Below are positions 1 to 12,865 of a stretch of DNA of 64,000 nt, one piece after another. The position numbers were made by a program, and so were the translations under genes. The stretch is from Nitrosomonas communis (GTDB lineage Bacteria; Pseudomonadota; Gammaproteobacteria; Burkholderiales; Nitrosomonadaceae): NCBI RefSeq assembly GCF_024102715.1, contig NZ_JAGFJM010000004.1, forward strand, positions 47,850 through 111,849. Direction: 5' to 3'. How positions within the stretch are numbered: position 1 is the first letter of the stretch; every line of letters begins with the position of its first letter. A model generated the notes under the pieces. It made no database searches, was not told the DNA's origin, and was given only the letters and a program-made list of their open reading frames with translations.

Positions 1-315
1 GACACGCAAAGCTTTAATATAGGGCAATATAAATTGGTTGCAAAATTCAGGTGATTCCTGCCCATGAAACTGCAGCAAACTCAGACCAGCAATAACAGAC
101 GTTTCTTCAACCCATTCTGGAAAAGGATCAACATAAACACCCACTACACTCACAAAAGGTGGTAAGCGCAATGCAATTTCACGCGCTTGCATGGGCGAAA
201 CAAAACGCGCACTTTCCTGCCAAAATACAAATCCAATAGCATCTGCGCCATGCTGCACTGCTGCCAGCGCATCTTCAACTCGCGTTATACCACAAACCTT
301 TACCCGAACTGGCAT
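1..315 (-). CDS. trpF: Phosphoribosylanthranilate isomerase TrpF (partial, 3' end beyond window)
   Basis: This is the N-terminal 105 codons of the enzyme that converts N-(5-phosphoribosyl)anthranilate to CdRP in tryptophan biosynthesis. The start MPVRVKVCGITRVEDA contains the family's beta-1 motif KxCGITR with the catalytic Cys, followed by GADAIGFVFW and, later, LLQFHGQESPEFC, both typical of TrpF. The ATG at 315 is preceded by GGAGTG at a suitable distance. The reading frame is open to position 1, so the C-terminal half lies outside the window. It follows truA on the same strand, as in other Nitrosomonadaceae, where trpB and trpA usually come next (not visible here). Confidence 0.93.
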   Translation of the reverse strand, partial: MPVRVKVCGITRVEDALAAVQHGADAIGFVFWQESARFVSPMQAREIALRLPPFVSVVGVYVDPFPEWVEETSVIAGLSLLQFHGQESPEFCNQFILPYIKALRV

Positions 316-379
316 GAAACATTCACTCCATCCTAAGCATATCAATAGTCATAATCCCTCCTCCCCTATCTGCATGAAT

Positions 380-1219
380 TTATTCTTCTTGATCTTTGCC
401 CAATGTTACATTTTTACCAGGTCTATTAACACCCAATATCATAGCTGCAGGGAAAAATTGATTAAAGGCAGGCAAATTCCATTTTGCTTCATAAGTAATC
501 CCCGCCAGGTACAACCCATAAGGAGAAAATGTTGGCGCGGCAAGTGTCCGATCACGGCTTTGCAGTAACATCCGCATCCATCCAGGAGGATATTTACCTT
601 GACCAATATAAACAAGACTGCCGACAATATTACGTACCATATGATGTAAAAAACTATTAGCACGAAATTCGAACAAGAAAAGCTGGCCATATTGCGTGAC
701 CTCTAGCATAGTTATGTTTCGTACCGGATTCCTCGCTTGACACTCGGCTGTGCGGAAAGCGCTAAAATCATGCTCACCCAGCAACATGCCTGCAGCCTGC
801 TGCATTTTCTCAAGAGACAGCGGTCTATAAAACCATCCTACTTTCCCTTGATGTATGCTAGGACGAACGGGATGATTCAATAAGTAATAAAGATAACGCC
901 GCTCGATAGCACAAAAACGCGCATGAAATGCTTCATCCATTTCTGATGCCCACAAGACGGCGATATCATTAGATAGTAACGCATTAGCTCCTCGTACCCA
1001 TGCACTCAGAGGCCGCTGTGTTGACGTTTCAAAATGAATCACTTGATATAACGCATGAACGCCCGCGTCTGTCCGGCCAGCCGCAACAACTTCTACTTTA
1101 TGACAAGCAATTCTGGATAATGCTGTCTCCAGCTCACTTTGAATCGAGATGCAAGCAGGTTGACTTTGCCAGCCATGATATCGCTCACCGTTATATTCTA
1201 AAACTAAGGCTATTCTCAC
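380..1219 (-). CDS. truA: tRNA pseudouridine(38-40) synthase TruA
   Basis: TruA isomerises uridines 38-40 in the anticodon arm of many tRNAs. The 279-aa product has the family signature AAGRTDAGVHA with catalytic Asp51, the N-terminal RIALVLEYNG strand, and the conserved FRANSFLHHMVRNIVG segment in the C-terminal half. The start is GTG at 1219; no in-frame ATG lies just upstream and MRIAL is the usual N-terminus. The gene sits between fimV and trpF in one leftward unit. Length is normal and there is no sign of damage. Confidence 0.95.
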   Translation of the reverse strand: MRIALVLEYNGERYHGWQSQPACISIQSELETALSRIACHKVEVVAAGRTDAGVHALYQVIHFETSTQRPLSAWVRGANALLSNDIAVLWASEMDEAFHARFCAIERRYLYYLLNHPVRPSIHQGKVGWFYRPLSLEKMQQAAGMLLGEHDFSAFRTAECQARNPVRNITMLEVTQYGQLFLFEFRANSFLHHMVRNIVGSLVYIGQGKYPPGWMRMLLQSRDRTLAAPTFSPYGLYLAGITYEAKWNLPAFNQFFPAAMILGVNRPGKNVTLGKDQEE

Positions 1220-1292
1220 AAAAATATGACCATCGCTACGCTGGTCTGCTGCTGAGTATGACTAAAAGTTACTTCGGAATTTTACTAAACAA

Positions 1293-3674
1293 CTACATCA
1301 AGTCTTCTAACATTGTTCTTGCAGTAGTTTGCTGCTTCTCATCCCCCTCTCTCATGACTTCTTCTAACATCTCTCTGGCACCCACTTTGTCATCCATTTC
1401 CAGGTAGGCCTTGGCCAAGTCAATTTTCACAGCAACTTCATTCCATACTGTATTGCTATCTTTAGCATGATCGGTATCGTTACTTGTCTTTTCCAGTTCA
1501 TCATCTAAATCCAGTTTGATATCAGCTAGATTGAATCTGGTCAACCGATTATCATCTTGTGTCGATAAAGATTCCTCTTCATCTAACAATGCCACTGATT
1601 CGAAGGACTGTTTTATCTCATCAGGAAAATCTATACTGAATGCCACCCCTCTTTCTTCAGTAGAAGAAATTTCCTTATTGGTTTGCTCAGCCTCAAGTTT
1701 CATGGCAAATCCGGGATCAGATTTAGGCTCCCCTTTTGTTACCGACATTCCGGATACATTTGAATCTTGCAACCGATCGACTGCGGCAGTCGATAAAAAA
1801 TCATTGCCAATATTTTTCATCTCAAATTTATTTTGATGAACAAACTCAGCAGAAGCGATCTCCGTCTGGCTAGAGCCAATTCCGACACGACTATGCTCTA
1901 TATCGACTTCTCGCTCATTGGCAAGGTTTTCACTTGTTTTTTTGCCAAAAAAGAACCCGGCAGCAGCGTCAGAAAGACTATTATTGAGATCTGCAACACC
2001 AGATTTAGAGTTTTCAGAAGATTTAAATAGTAAGCTTTCTTTCTCATCCCGTGCAGTGTCTAACCCCATGGGAACTGCAGATGCTAATTTAGTCATATGT
2101 GATGCAGTCACATCGTCTTTCGCAATTTGTTCAGCATACTCAAACGCATCATCCATTTCGTCACTACTCTCTCTTTTGCGGCGAAGAATGGATATCCCTA
2201 GCCAAGCCGTAAGCAAGGCCGCAAGCCCTCCTCCCACTAATTCCATATTATCTGTGACAAAACCCATAATTTGATCCGATATCTCTTTCATCGCAAAAGA
2301 ATCGGGTAATTGGCTTTGTTTTGCAGTCTGTTCTGGCATAATAGACGGGGATGAGGCAATCGTTTCAGGAGACTTGGCATGATCCAGTGCAAGTAATGAG
2401 GCTAGATCTCTTAAATCTCCTGTAGCTGCCCCCGTTTCAGCCGGCGTTGGTGATGCTGGTGTTATCGCTGCATCCGCTTGTGCAAGCGACTGCTCTGCCT
2501 GGCTTTGAATTTCCGCCATACCTGCACCCTTAATCTCAAGCAGGCGCTGCAATCTTTCAACATTTTGCTCCAATAAAGCAACCCGCTCATTCGCTTCTTT
2601 CAGCGCACGATCCTTAGCGATGGCATTTTCCTCCATCATTCGCACATAGTCTTGGGAATCAGTCCTTTCTCCTTCAGAACTTTCATTAGCCTGAACACCC
2701 GTAAACTGCTCACCTTTTGAAACGATTAATACTTCCTCAGGCGATTCATTTTTTGCTGCAGCACCCTGATCGGTAATTGTCGTCGATATTCTTCCGACTG
2801 CAGATTGCTTCGATTCTGCTTTAGGTGCGGAATCCATGGCCACACTGGCTATTCTTTGACGATAAGCATGCCAGTTTGCACTTTGCGCTTTCATTTCACG
2901 GTTTACTTCTGCTTGACTGATAGCTGAAATCTCATTCTGATCAGGAATGCGCAGCATTACTCCCATTTTCAACAAATTCATGTTTTTGTCAAAAAAAGCA
3001 TTTTGATTTGCTTGATAGAGCGCAACCAGCATTTGATTGAGATCCCCCCCCTCCGGTACAATCTGCTTGGCAATTTTAATCAACGTTTCGCCTCGCCCAA
3101 CGGGACCATAAATGCCCATCTCATGTTCATAGGTGGTGACTTCCCTGGCTGCGGATCTCTGATCAGTACCACCTAGTGGTTGTTTTGATTGAATGGCTTC
3201 ACCTGATCCCAAGGTAGTAGTTTGGGATAGAGCCGACATAGGCGGAATCATCGGCTTAGTTGACTCAGCTGTTTGTGTTTCAGCTAGATCCAGTAGAATG
3301 GTATACTCGCGTAACAAACGCCCAGATGACCAGTTCAGCTCTATCAGCAAATTTACAAATGGATCATCTATCGATTGCGATGAAGTAATTTGAATATAAG
3401 GCTGACCATTGACGCGTTTCTCCACCGAAATATTCAACGACGAAAGATAAGGTGCATATGTTACACCTGCCTCACGAAAAGTTTCAGGTGAAGCCACACG
3501 CGCTGTCAAAGACGGGATTTCATCATCTATTACAGAAACGAGTTCTACCTCTGCTTTAAGCGGTTGCCCCAGAGACGAGCCTAGGGTTAGCTTTCCCAGT
3601 CCAGCCGCATAAGCCAGCCAGGGAGACATGAACCAAATGATTAACCAACATGCTCTAAAATAAATCTTATTCAC
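1293..3674 (-). CDS. fimV: FimV/HubP-family polar peptidoglycan-binding membrane protein
   Basis: FimV-type proteins are inner-membrane polar hubs that bind peptidoglycan and help organise type IV pili and polarity. This 793-aa protein has a signal peptide (MSPWLAYA-A), a FimV N-terminal domain (GLGKLTLGSSLGQPLKAEVEL; residues about 25-125), a LysM-like region near 190-245 (VGRGETLIKIAKQI ... LLKMGVMLRIP), a coiled coil around 350-400, one transmembrane helix near 475-495 (LVGGGLAALLTAWLGISIL), a long acidic cytoplasmic stretch, and the FimV C-terminal tetratricopeptide-like cap (VAVKIDLAKAYLEMDD). The start is GTG at 3674 with AAGGA seven bases upstream. It lies between asd and truA, the common betaproteobacterial order. 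Confidence 0.92.
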   Translation of the reverse strand: MNKIYFRACWLIIWFMSPWLAYAAGLGKLTLGSSLGQPLKAEVELVSVIDDEIPSLTARVASPETFREAGVTYAPYLSSLNISVEKRVNGQPYIQITSSQSIDDPFVNLLIELNWSSGRLLREYTILLDLAETQTAESTKPMIPPMSALSQTTTLGSGEAIQSKQPLGGTDQRSAAREVTTYEHEMGIYGPVGRGETLIKIAKQIVPEGGDLNQMLVALYQANQNAFFDKNMNLLKMGVMLRIPDQNEISAISQAEVNREMKAQSANWHAYRQRIASVAMDSAPKAESKQSAVGRISTTITDQGAAAKNESPEEVLIVSKGEQFTGVQANESSEGERTDSQDYVRMMEENAIAKDRALKEANERVALLEQNVERLQRLLEIKGAGMAEIQSQAEQSLAQADAAITPASPTPAETGAATGDLRDLASLLALDHAKSPETIASSPSIMPEQTAKQSQLPDSFAMKEISDQIMGFVTDNMELVGGGLAALLTAWLGISILRRKRESSDEMDDAFEYAEQIAKDDVTASHMTKLASAVPMGLDTARDEKESLLFKSSENSKSGVADLNNSLSDAAAGFFFGKKTSENLANEREVDIEHSRVGIGSSQTEIASAEFVHQNKFEMKNIGNDFLSTAAVDRLQDSNVSGMSVTKGEPKSDPGFAMKLEAEQTNKEISSTEERGVAFSIDFPDEIKQSFESVALLDEEESLSTQDDNRLTRFNLADIKLDLDDELEKTSNDTDHAKDSNTVWNEVAVKIDLAKAYLEMDDKVGAREMLEEVMREGDEKQQTTARTMLEDLM

Positions 3675-3831
3675 AGAGATATCCTTACATTTCTTGGAAT
3701 GAGATGCACACCAAGGCGGAATTTAATGACCCAAAAGGATCACTTTATATCATGGGTCAATTCAATCGATCTGGTTACATTGAATGAATTGAAATTGCCT
3801 CTTGCCCTCTTCATTTTGAGGAAAAGTTATT

Positions 3832-4944
3832 TTAGTTCTCGATCAGTATCCGCAGCATTCTACGCAAAGGTTCTGCTGCTCCCCACAGTAGCTGATCGCC
3901 TACGGTAAATGCAGAAAGATATTCTCCACCCATATTAAGCTTGCGCAACCGCCCAACATGTACATCTAGCTTGCCATTCACAGCAACAGGCGTCAGCTCT
4001 TTTGTGGTCTTTTCCCGCTCGTTAGGGATTACTCGCACCCAATCATTTGACTGGGCAATGACATCCTCGATTTCATCCAGTGGAATATCTTGCTTGAGCT
4101 TGATCGTCAATGCTTGACTATGGCAGCGCATCGCGCCAACACGCACACAAATGCCATCAACCGGGATAGGTTTATCAGTCTGCCCCAGGATCTTATTGGT
4201 CTCGGCCTGACCTTTCCATTCTTCCCGACTCTGACCATGCGCAACTTCCTTGTCAATCCAAGGAATCAGACTTCCTGCAAGCGGTACACCGAAATTTTCC
4301 ATCGGAAATTTTCTGTCACGTAATTTCTCTACAACTTCACGGTCAATATCCAAGATGCTAGAGGCCGGATCATTTAACAGACCCTCTGCCACTCGGTGAG
4401 TTTCACCCATCTGCTGGAGCAACTCCCGCATATTTTGAGCGCCTGCACCTGAGGCAGCTTGATAGGTCATCGCGCTCATCCATTCCACCATGTTCTTCTC
4501 AAACAACCCCCCTACCGCCATCAGCATCAGGCTGACAGTACAGTTGCCACCGATGTAATTCTTTACACTATCATGCAAGGCTTGCTTGATAACAGGCATA
4601 TTGACAGGATCAAGAATAATGACAGCATCATCTTTCATTCTGAGGACCGATGCCGCATCAATCCAATAACCTTTCCAGCCAGATTCGCGTAACTTACCAA
4701 AAATCTCATTGGTATAGTCTCCCCCCTGGCAAGAAATGATGATGTCCATCTTCTTAAGTTCTGCAATATCACGTGCATCCTCAAGAGGTGGTACATCTTT
4801 ACCGATATCCGGCCCTTTTCCGCCCTTCTGCGAGGTTGTGAAAAATACCGGCTCTACCAATGAAAAATCATCTTCTTCTCGCATACGCTGCATGAGAACA
4901 GAGCCTACCATACCACGCCAGCCTACAAATCCTACTCGCTTCAT
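3832..4944 (-). CDS. asd: Aspartate-semialdehyde dehydrogenase
   Basis: Asd reduces aspartyl-4-phosphate to aspartate semialdehyde with NADPH, feeding lysine/diaminopimelate, threonine and methionine synthesis. The 370-aa sequence has the N-terminal nucleotide-binding motif [15 protein letters not shown] and the active-site segment [10 protein letters not shown] with Cys135; length and both motifs match the gram-negative Asd group. It follows leuB on the minus strand after a 177-base gap, and precedes fimV by 157 bases, so it may have its own promoter. No defects are visible. Confidence 0.96.
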   Translation of the reverse strand: MKRVGFVGWRGMVGSVLMQRMREEDDFSLVEPVFFTTSQKGGKGPDIGKDVPPLEDARDIAELKKMDIIISCQGGDYTNEIFGKLRESGWKGYWIDAASVLRMKDDAVIILDPVNMPVIKQALHDSVKNYIGGNCTVSLMLMAVGGLFEKNMVEWMSAMTYQAASGAGAQNMRELLQQMGETHRVAEGLLNDPASSILDIDREVVEKLRDRKFPMENFGVPLAGSLIPWIDKEVAHGQSREEWKGQAETNKILGQTDKPIPVDGICVRVGAMRCHSQALTIKLKQDIPLDEIEDVIAQSNDWVRVIPNEREKTTKELTPVAVNGKLDVHVGRLRKLNMGGEYLSAFTVGDQLLWGAAEPLRRMLRILIEN

Positions 4945-5121
4945 TTAATTTTCTATAACCTTTCTGCTGAATAACCTTGACTATTTAAATTTCGGGCAAT
5001 TGTTAGCGATTAACTGGTAATCGAAGAATCGAACTACAAGTTGCAAACTTAAATCCAAATCAACAATAGACAGATAGATTTATAATCGCCATCGTGAGCT
5101 ATCTGTCTAAGCATCGCAGGT

Positions 5122-6183
5122 TTATAAATTTGCCAGCACGGCATCGCCCATTTCTATCGTACCAACTTTTTTCATACCAGGTTCATAAATATCACTGGTA
5201 CGAAAGCCCTGCGCCAACACCTTTCTAACTGCATTCTCAATGCGTAAAGCTGCATCTTCCTGAGCAAAGGAGTAACGTAACATCATCGCTACTGATAGTA
5301 TTGTGGCTAAGGGATTAGCCACATCCTTTCCTGCGATATCCGGTGCCGATCCATGAATGGGCTCATACAATCCTTTATTTTGCTCATCCAACGATGCAGA
5401 AGGCAGCATGCCGATCGAACCAGTCAGCATGGAAGCCTCATCGGATAAAATATCGCCGAACATATTACCTGTCACGATCACATCAAACTGCTTGGGATCA
5501 CGCACCAGTTGCATTGCGGCATTATCTACCAGCATATGAGAAAGACTTATCTCCGGATAGTCCTTAGCTGTTTCAATAACCACATCACGCCACAACTGAG
5601 TGCACTCCAGTACATTCATTTTATCAACCGAACATAACCGCCCTTTCCGTTTACGTGCTGCCTGAAAAGCGACATGAGCAATCCGGCGTATTTCCATTTC
5701 GCTATAGATCATAGTGTTGAAACCAACTCGCTGACCATTGCGTTGTTCAATACCGCGCGGCTGACCAAAATAAATATCGCCTGTCAGCTCACGTACAATC
5801 AGGATATCCAGTCCCGAGACAACCTCCGGTTTCAACGTTGAAACGCTGGCCAATTCTGGATACAGGATCGCTGGCCGCAGATTAGCAAATAGATTAAGCT
5901 CTTTTCGAATCGCAAGCAGTCCTTGTTCGGGACGTTTCTCGCGCGGCAAGCTATCATATTTTGGACCGCCAACGGCACCCAACAGTACCGCATCTGCCTT
6001 AGTAACGAGTTTGCGGGTAGCCTCTGGAAACGGCTCTCCCGTGACATCCACTGCACATCCGCCCAACAGACCAGATTCCAGCTCAAGCTTTAAGCCATCA
6101 CTTTTAAGCGCTGTCAATACTCGCTGAGCTTGCGCAGTAATTTCCGGGCCAATACCATCACCTGCTAAAACAGCAATTTTCAT
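5122..6183 (-). CDS. leuB: 3-isopropylmalate dehydrogenase
   Basis: LeuB oxidatively decarboxylates 3-isopropylmalate to 2-ketoisocaproate precursor using NAD+. The 353-aa protein begins [15 protein letters not shown] and has the substrate loop ([13 protein letters not shown]), the catalytic DKMNVL Lys-Asn segment, and the metal-binding [13 protein letters not shown] motif with its aspartates. It lies 29 bases after leuD and completes the leuC-leuD-leuB order on the minus strand, so all three are probably one transcript together with the small lipoprotein gene. Confidence 0.96.
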   Translation of the reverse strand: MKIAVLAGDGIGPEITAQAQRVLTALKSDGLKLELESGLLGGCAVDVTGEPFPEATRKLVTKADAVLLGAVGGPKYDSLPREKRPEQGLLAIRKELNLFANLRPAILYPELASVSTLKPEVVSGLDILIVRELTGDIYFGQPRGIEQRNGQRVGFNTMIYSEMEIRRIAHVAFQAARKRKGRLCSVDKMNVLECTQLWRDVVIETAKDYPEISLSHMLVDNAAMQLVRDPKQFDVIVTGNMFGDILSDEASMLTGSIGMLPSASLDEQNKGLYEPIHGSAPDIAGKDVANPLATILSVAMMLRYSFAQEDAALRIENAVRKVLAQGFRTSDIYEPGMKKVGTIEMGDAVLANL

Positions 6184-6212
6184 ATTATTCTTTCACGAAA
6201 GGTCAATTCATT

Positions 6213-6851
6213 TCAGGCAAACAACCATGGCTGCTCTCTACGTCGCCTTTCTTCAAACTGTTTGATTTTATCAGCGTGCTGCAAAGTCAAGCCAATTTCA
6301 TCCAATCCATTGATTAAGCAATATTTGCGGAATGGGTCGATATCAAAGCTGTAGATTTCATTACCCGGCGTCGTAACTGTCTGCGCTGCCAAATCCACAA
6401 ACAGGCGATAACCGCTCGTAGTCACAACTTCATCAATCAGCTTATTCACTACATTTGAATCAAGCACGATGGGTAACAAACCTATCTTGAAGCAGTTATT
6501 AAAAAAGATGTCGGCGAAACTCGGCGCAATGATTACCTGCAAACCGTAATCCTGAAGCGCCCAGGGGGCATGCTCCCGGCTTGAGCCACAACCAAAATTA
6601 TCACGTGCAATCAATATCTCCGCACCTTGATAGCGAGGCTGATTTAGCACAAAATCAGGGTTAATTTTACGCTGCGATGCCTCCATTCCAGGCTCACCCC
6701 GATCAAGATAACGCCATTCATCAAATAAGTATTGACCAAAGCCGGAACGTTTGATCGACTTCAGGAATTGCTTAGGGATAATGGCATCCGTATCCACGTT
6801 AGCACGGTCAAGCGGGACCACTAATCCTTTACACTGCTCAAATTTTCTCAT
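6213..6851 (-). CDS. leuD: 3-isopropylmalate dehydratase small subunit
   Basis: LeuD is the swivel-domain subunit that, with LeuC, isomerises 2- to 3-isopropylmalate. The 212-aa product shows [19 protein letters not shown], the substrate-recognition segment [15 protein letters not shown], and [18 protein letters not shown], all diagnostic. The start ATG at 6851 lies only eight bases after the stop of the entericidin-like gene, and leuB follows 29 bases later. Confidence 0.96.
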   Translation of the reverse strand: MRKFEQCKGLVVPLDRANVDTDAIIPKQFLKSIKRSGFGQYLFDEWRYLDRGEPGMEASQRKINPDFVLNQPRYQGAEILIARDNFGCGSSREHAPWALQDYGLQVIIAPSFADIFFNNCFKIGLLPIVLDSNVVNKLIDEVVTTSGYRLFVDLAAQTVTTPGNEIYSFDIDPFRKYCLINGLDEIGLTLQHADKIKQFEERRRREQPWLFA

Positions 6852-6859
6852 TTTTTGAT

Positions 6860-6988
6860 TTATTGGGCAGATTTTTCGATTGCCTCGCCGCCACGCTGGA
6901 TATCCTTGCCAACCCCCTGCAACGTATGACAGCCAGACAACTGCAGTGCAATCATCAACGATCCAATCAATACCGACAACATCTTCAT
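6860..6988 (-). CDS. Entericidin-like small lipoprotein (42 aa) inside the leu operon
   Basis: This is a 42-residue ORF: an N-terminal hydrophobic signal ([16 protein letters not shown]), lipobox LSGC with Cys20, then [20 protein letters not shown]. The [13 protein letters not shown] core is characteristic of the EcnA/EcnB entericidin family of tiny cell-envelope lipoproteins. AAGGAG lies five to six bases before the ATG at 6988. It sits between leuC (34 bases downstream of its stop) and leuD (eight bases before its start), so it should be cotranscribed with leucine synthesis genes. Its role here is unknown; nothing in the sequence links it to leucine metabolism or shows an antidote partner. 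Confidence 0.85.
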   Translation of the reverse strand: MKMLSVLIGSLMIALQLSGCHTLQGVGKDIQRGGEAIEKSAQ

Positions 6989-7022
6989 TCGCGTCTCCTT
7001 AAATAAAAAATAGAGCTCCCAA

Positions 7023-8435
7023 CTATTCATTCATTGTACGAACATCAACGAAATGACCAGCTACTGCGGCAGCAGCTGCCATGGCTGGACTGACCAGGTG
7101 CGTTCTTCCGCCCGGTCCCTGCCTTCCTTCAAAATTACGATTTGATGTGGAAGCGCAGCGCTCACCTGGCATCAATCTATCGTCGTTCATAGCCAAACAC
7201 ATGGAACAGCCAGGTTCACGCCACTCAAATCCTGCCTCACGAAAAATTCTATCGATTCCTTCCTGTTCGGCTTGAGATTTTACCAAACCGGAGCCTGGCA
7301 CCACGAGAGCCAGTTTGATATTAGGTGCAATGCGCTTACCTTTCAGAATCACTGCAGCCTCTCGCAAATCTTCTATCCGTGAATTGGTACATGAGCCAAT
7401 AAAAATCTTGTCGAGAAAAATCTCGCGAATCGGTGTATTGGGAGAAAGTCCCATGTATTTCAATGCATTTTCAGTGTCATGGCGCTTGACCGGATCAGTG
7501 ATCAAAGCAGGGTCTGGCACTTTCCCTTCAATCGAAGCTACCATTTCAGGGGAAGTTCCCCAAGTGACCTGCGGCTTGATTTGTGCAGCATCCAATCTTA
7601 CAACCCGATCAAAGACCGCGCCTTCATCGCTTCTCAATGTACGCCAGTAAGAAACCGCCTGCTCCCACATTACCCCCTTCGGTGCAAAGGGCCGACCTTT
7701 AAGGTATTCGATCGTAGTCTCATCCACCGCAACCATGCCTGCACGCGCGCCTGCCTCGATCGCCATATTGCAAAGCGTCATTCGTCCTTCCATGCTAAGC
7801 GCTCGTATGGTGCTGCCTGCAAATTCAATCGCATAACCTGTACCACCTGCCGTGCCAACCTCACCTACAATCGCCAATGCAATATCTTTGGCAGTCACGC
7901 CACACCCTAATTTACCCTCAATCAGTATTTGCATCGACTTGGACTTTTTGGCTAACAGACACTGGGTAGCCAGTACGTGCTCCACCTCGGAAGTGCCGAT
8001 ACCAAAGGCAAGGCAAGCGAAAGCGCCATGAGTGCTGGTATGTGAATCTCCACATACCACCGTCATTCCAGGCAAGGTCGCACCCTGCTCCGGACCGATG
8101 ACATGCACGATTCCTTGTCGCTGATCATTCATTCTGAACTCGGTTATACCCAGTTCCTCACAATTCTGATCCAGCGTTTCCACTTGCAGACGTGAAGTAG
8201 GATCTTTAATACCACTGCTTCTGTCTGTTGTGGGTACATTATGATCTGCTACCGCCAGAATTGAATTCACTCGCCATGGCTTGCGGCCAGCCAGTCTCAG
8301 TCCTTCGAATGCCTGCGGGCTGGTTACTTCATGCACCAGGTGACGATCGATGTAAAGAATGACCATGCTGTCCGGCTTGTCTGATTCCGCATGCACCACA
8401 TGGCTTTCCCAAAGTTTGTCATATAAAGTCTTCAT
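7023..8435 (-). CDS. leuC: 3-isopropylmalate dehydratase large subunit
   Basis: LeuC carries the [4Fe-4S] cluster of isopropylmalate isomerase. The 470-aa protein begins [14 protein letters not shown], has [32 protein letters not shown], and the cluster cysteines in [13 protein letters not shown] and [10 protein letters not shown]. It is the first gene of the leftward leuC-lipoprotein-leuD-leuB unit. The 182-base space to acs (starting in the opposite direction) must contain its promoter; I saw no clear leader peptide or attenuator there. Confidence 0.97.
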   Translation of the reverse strand: MKTLYDKLWESHVVHAESDKPDSMVILYIDRHLVHEVTSPQAFEGLRLAGRKPWRVNSILAVADHNVPTTDRSSGIKDPTSRLQVETLDQNCEELGITEFRMNDQRQGIVHVIGPEQGATLPGMTVVCGDSHTSTHGAFACLAFGIGTSEVEHVLATQCLLAKKSKSMQILIEGKLGCGVTAKDIALAIVGEVGTAGGTGYAIEFAGSTIRALSMEGRMTLCNMAIEAGARAGMVAVDETTIEYLKGRPFAPKGVMWEQAVSYWRTLRSDEGAVFDRVVRLDAAQIKPQVTWGTSPEMVASIEGKVPDPALITDPVKRHDTENALKYMGLSPNTPIREIFLDKIFIGSCTNSRIEDLREAAVILKGKRIAPNIKLALVVPGSGLVKSQAEQEGIDRIFREAGFEWREPGCSMCLAMNDDRLMPGERCASTSNRNFEGRQGPGGRTHLVSPAMAAAAAVAGHFVDVRTMNE

Positions 8436-8617
8436 CTTACGTTATTCCAAATGAACGGAGTGATTATCCCATAAAGCAGAATTAAGAAGTAGACAGTCAT
8501 TCAAACAGCTGCAAATAATGCTATTTTGTTAATCGCAACTTTCTTTGAGCTGGATGAATGGTACAATTTTCTTGTTCATCATTTTCGCTTAAAAATAATG
8601 AAATAAAGGATTGTTCT

Positions 8618-10588
<1,971 letters not shown>

Positions 10589-10645
10589 ACTGAAATAACC
10601 ATTTTTTAGCTTCATTCAACTCTATACGCTCTATTGCAACAATAT

Positions 10646-11596
10646 ATGAATCTGCCTAATACTATCGATTACGATTCCGGAATCAGCGCCATCGACGCTC
10701 AATACCATCGCCCAGGTCGCGCGGCTATTCACTTGATTGTCGAAAACGGCGTTGCTGCCTTGGTTGATACAGGCACTCAATTTTCTGTAGCAGGCGTGAT
10801 GCAGGTATTACAGAACAAACAACTTGCTCCTGAGAAAGTGGCTTATATATTTCTCACCCACATCCATCTGGATCACGCTGGTGGTGCAAGCGAGTTCATG
10901 CGACTGCTGCCCAATGCCAAGCTGGTTGTGCATCCACGTGGTGCAAAATATATGATTAACCCTGTCAAACTGATTGCTGGTGTGATGGCAGTTTATGGGG
11001 AAGCAGAATTCAAACGCCTTTATGGAGAAATTTCTCCTATTGACGAAAACCGCGTTATCGAAGCTCCCGATCAAACATCTATTGATCTGAATGGTAGAAC
11101 ACTGCTGTTGCTTGATACTCCTGGCCATGCCCGACATCACTATTGCATTTTCGATGAGCGGAGTCAGTCATTTTTCACTGGAGATACTTTTGGCGTTTCC
11201 TACCGTGAGCTTGATGTAGATGGATTGGAATTCGCTTTTCCAACGACGACACCAGTACAATTTGACCCAGATGCTGCCCATGCTTCTTTGCATCGAATCA
11301 TGAGTTATCAACCCCAATATGCTTTTCTTACTCACTATAGTCGTATCGGTCATTTATCTCATCATGCAGCAAACATGCATGACCTGCTTGATGCATTCGT
11401 CGACATAGCCAAGCAAGCAACAAAAACCTCTGACAAGCACGCGTTTATAGTACAGGCCTTGACAGAATTATTGTGCCAGCGACTTGCAATACATGGTTGC
11501 ACCTGGTCACCCGCAGCGATTCATGAGTTGTTACGCATCGATATCAAACTAAACGCCATGGGACTGGAAACATGGCTGAATCAAACCGAGAAATGA
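10646..11596 (+). CDS. MBL-fold metallo-hydrolase
   Basis: This is a metallo-beta-lactamase-fold hydrolase of 316 aa. The metal motif THIHLDHAGG supplies His72, His74, Asp76 and His77 (numbered from the ATG at 10646), LLDTPGHARHHYC a further His, and FFTGDTFGVSY the bridging Asp. A TTG twelve bases upstream could also start it. It lies 57 bases after acs on the same strand and may be cotranscribed. Substrate is not predictable from sequence; the family includes thioesterases and glyoxalase II-like enzymes. Confidence 0.85.
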   Translation: MNLPNTIDYDSGISAIDAQYHRPGRAAIHLIVENGVAALVDTGTQFSVAGVMQVLQNKQLAPEKVAYIFLTHIHLDHAGGASEFMRLLPNAKLVVHPRGAKYMINPVKLIAGVMAVYGEAEFKRLYGEISPIDENRVIEAPDQTSIDLNGRTLLLLDTPGHARHHYCIFDERSQSFFTGDTFGVSYRELDVDGLEFAFPTTTPVQFDPDAAHASLHRIMSYQPQYAFLTHYSRIGHLSHHAANMHDLLDAFVDIAKQATKTSDKHAFIVQALTELLCQRLAIHGCTWSPAAIHELLRIDIKLNAMGLETWLNQTEK

Positions 11597-11787
11597 AACA
11601 AGCTGTAAATATGATCGAACGAAGATTCCAAAGTATTATCTTCTGATAATCGTCAGACTAAAATTGATAATCTGAACACTCAAACTTATTGACAATGACA
11701 AGTTATTGGCAAACATCATCGAATAATAAATTACAGATAAGTATTTCTCATTATTAATTTTCCTGTTTTTTTATGGAGGAGCGGTCA

Positions 11788-12849
11788 ATGAATGAATTAA
11801 ATGAGTTTATAGCCGAACTGATAAATGGTTTTTCCATAAATATGATCACTGACAGAAGCTGGTTTGAAATCGTATCAATTCTGGCACCTTCAGTTATTTT
11901 GATTTCCGTTCTGTTTGGCTCCAGCTTCTTCCTACAAAAAAACTGGAAAATCGTAACCTATATTACTTGCCTTTTACTTACCTTATTTTACTTACCCTAC
12001 GAATTATTCCGTCAAACCACCACCTTATCCAAGGCTCAGGTAAACATTGATGAAATGCAAACCAGCCTGAAAACACTGCTGAATACCTCAGATCTTACTC
12101 ACATTGAAAATTTAACCGACAAGGAAGTAGCCTCTAACATGCTAGAAGAGATGATTAGCCATCTCGGCCCGAAAGAAAAAAAAGAACTGATACTCATCTC
12201 ATGGCTGATTGCCGAAAACGAGAAGCAATCAGCGCACTTTCACGAAGATAAACAAAAACTCTTTTCTGACGAAATCAAATCGAGTCTTAACGAAGCAAAA
12301 AGAGAAATCATCCACACAAGAGAGCCTGTTGACAAAATCTCTGATGATATTCTGAAACGGATGAATAAAGACATAAATTATCTCATTGAAAATAGAATGA
12401 GATCCTTCAGTGAAGCAATTGATCATTCACTACAAATATTCCAGCAAGAAATCAATACTTTTGTTCAGAATGAAATGAAAACATATGAAGAAATACTAGC
12501 CAACCTTATTCACAAAAGCACTGCTGAGCTAAGAAATTACACTAGCGAAGCAAAACAAGAATTTTCCAATCAAATTAGATATGTGAATGAAGAACCATTA
12601 CAAAAGCTTGATGAGACCAAAGAAAGTATCGATCATCTGGAAAATACTGTCGAGAATATCAATCTGGACAAAGTTGTTGCATACATCAAACAACTCTCAG
12701 ATTCAATTGATTTGATACAGAAGCAAAATGACATCCGGTTCGAATATAACGAATGCCTCAGAACTGTGGGATGGATTGATTTGGAGGGTAAGGAAGAAGG
12801 GTGCCGCAAGAAGTTTTATACGAACATGAATAGTTTGGTCAGTCAGTAA
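11788..12849 (+). CDS. Unrecognised membrane-anchored coiled-coil protein
   Basis: I do not recognise this 353-aa protein. The ATG at 11788 is chosen because GGAGGAG lies just upstream; an ATG at 11773 overlaps that ribosome site. Residues about 25-80 hold two hydrophobic helices (SILAPSVILISVLFGSSFFL and IVTYITCLLLTLFYLPYEL); the rest is highly charged and helical, rich in Glu, Lys and Asn, and likely a coiled coil. Lower GC than its neighbours suggests weak constraint or transfer. A small RlpA-like gene starts 16 bases downstream, so the two are likely one operon. Resemblance to a methyl-accepting or mechanosensor stalk is only superficial. Confidence 0.7.
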   Translation: MNELNEFIAELINGFSINMITDRSWFEIVSILAPSVILISVLFGSSFFLQKNWKIVTYITCLLLTLFYLPYELFRQTTTLSKAQVNIDEMQTSLKTLLNTSDLTHIENLTDKEVASNMLEEMISHLGPKEKKELILISWLIAENEKQSAHFHEDKQKLFSDEIKSSLNEAKREIIHTREPVDKISDDILKRMNKDINYLIENRMRSFSEAIDHSLQIFQQEINTFVQNEMKTYEEILANLIHKSTAELRNYTSEAKQEFSNQIRYVNEEPLQKLDETKESIDHLENTVENINLDKVVAYIKQLSDSIDLIQKQNDIRFEYNECLRTVGWIDLEGKEEGCRKKFYTNMNSLVSQ

Positions 12850-12865
12850 TGGAAGGACATCAAAT

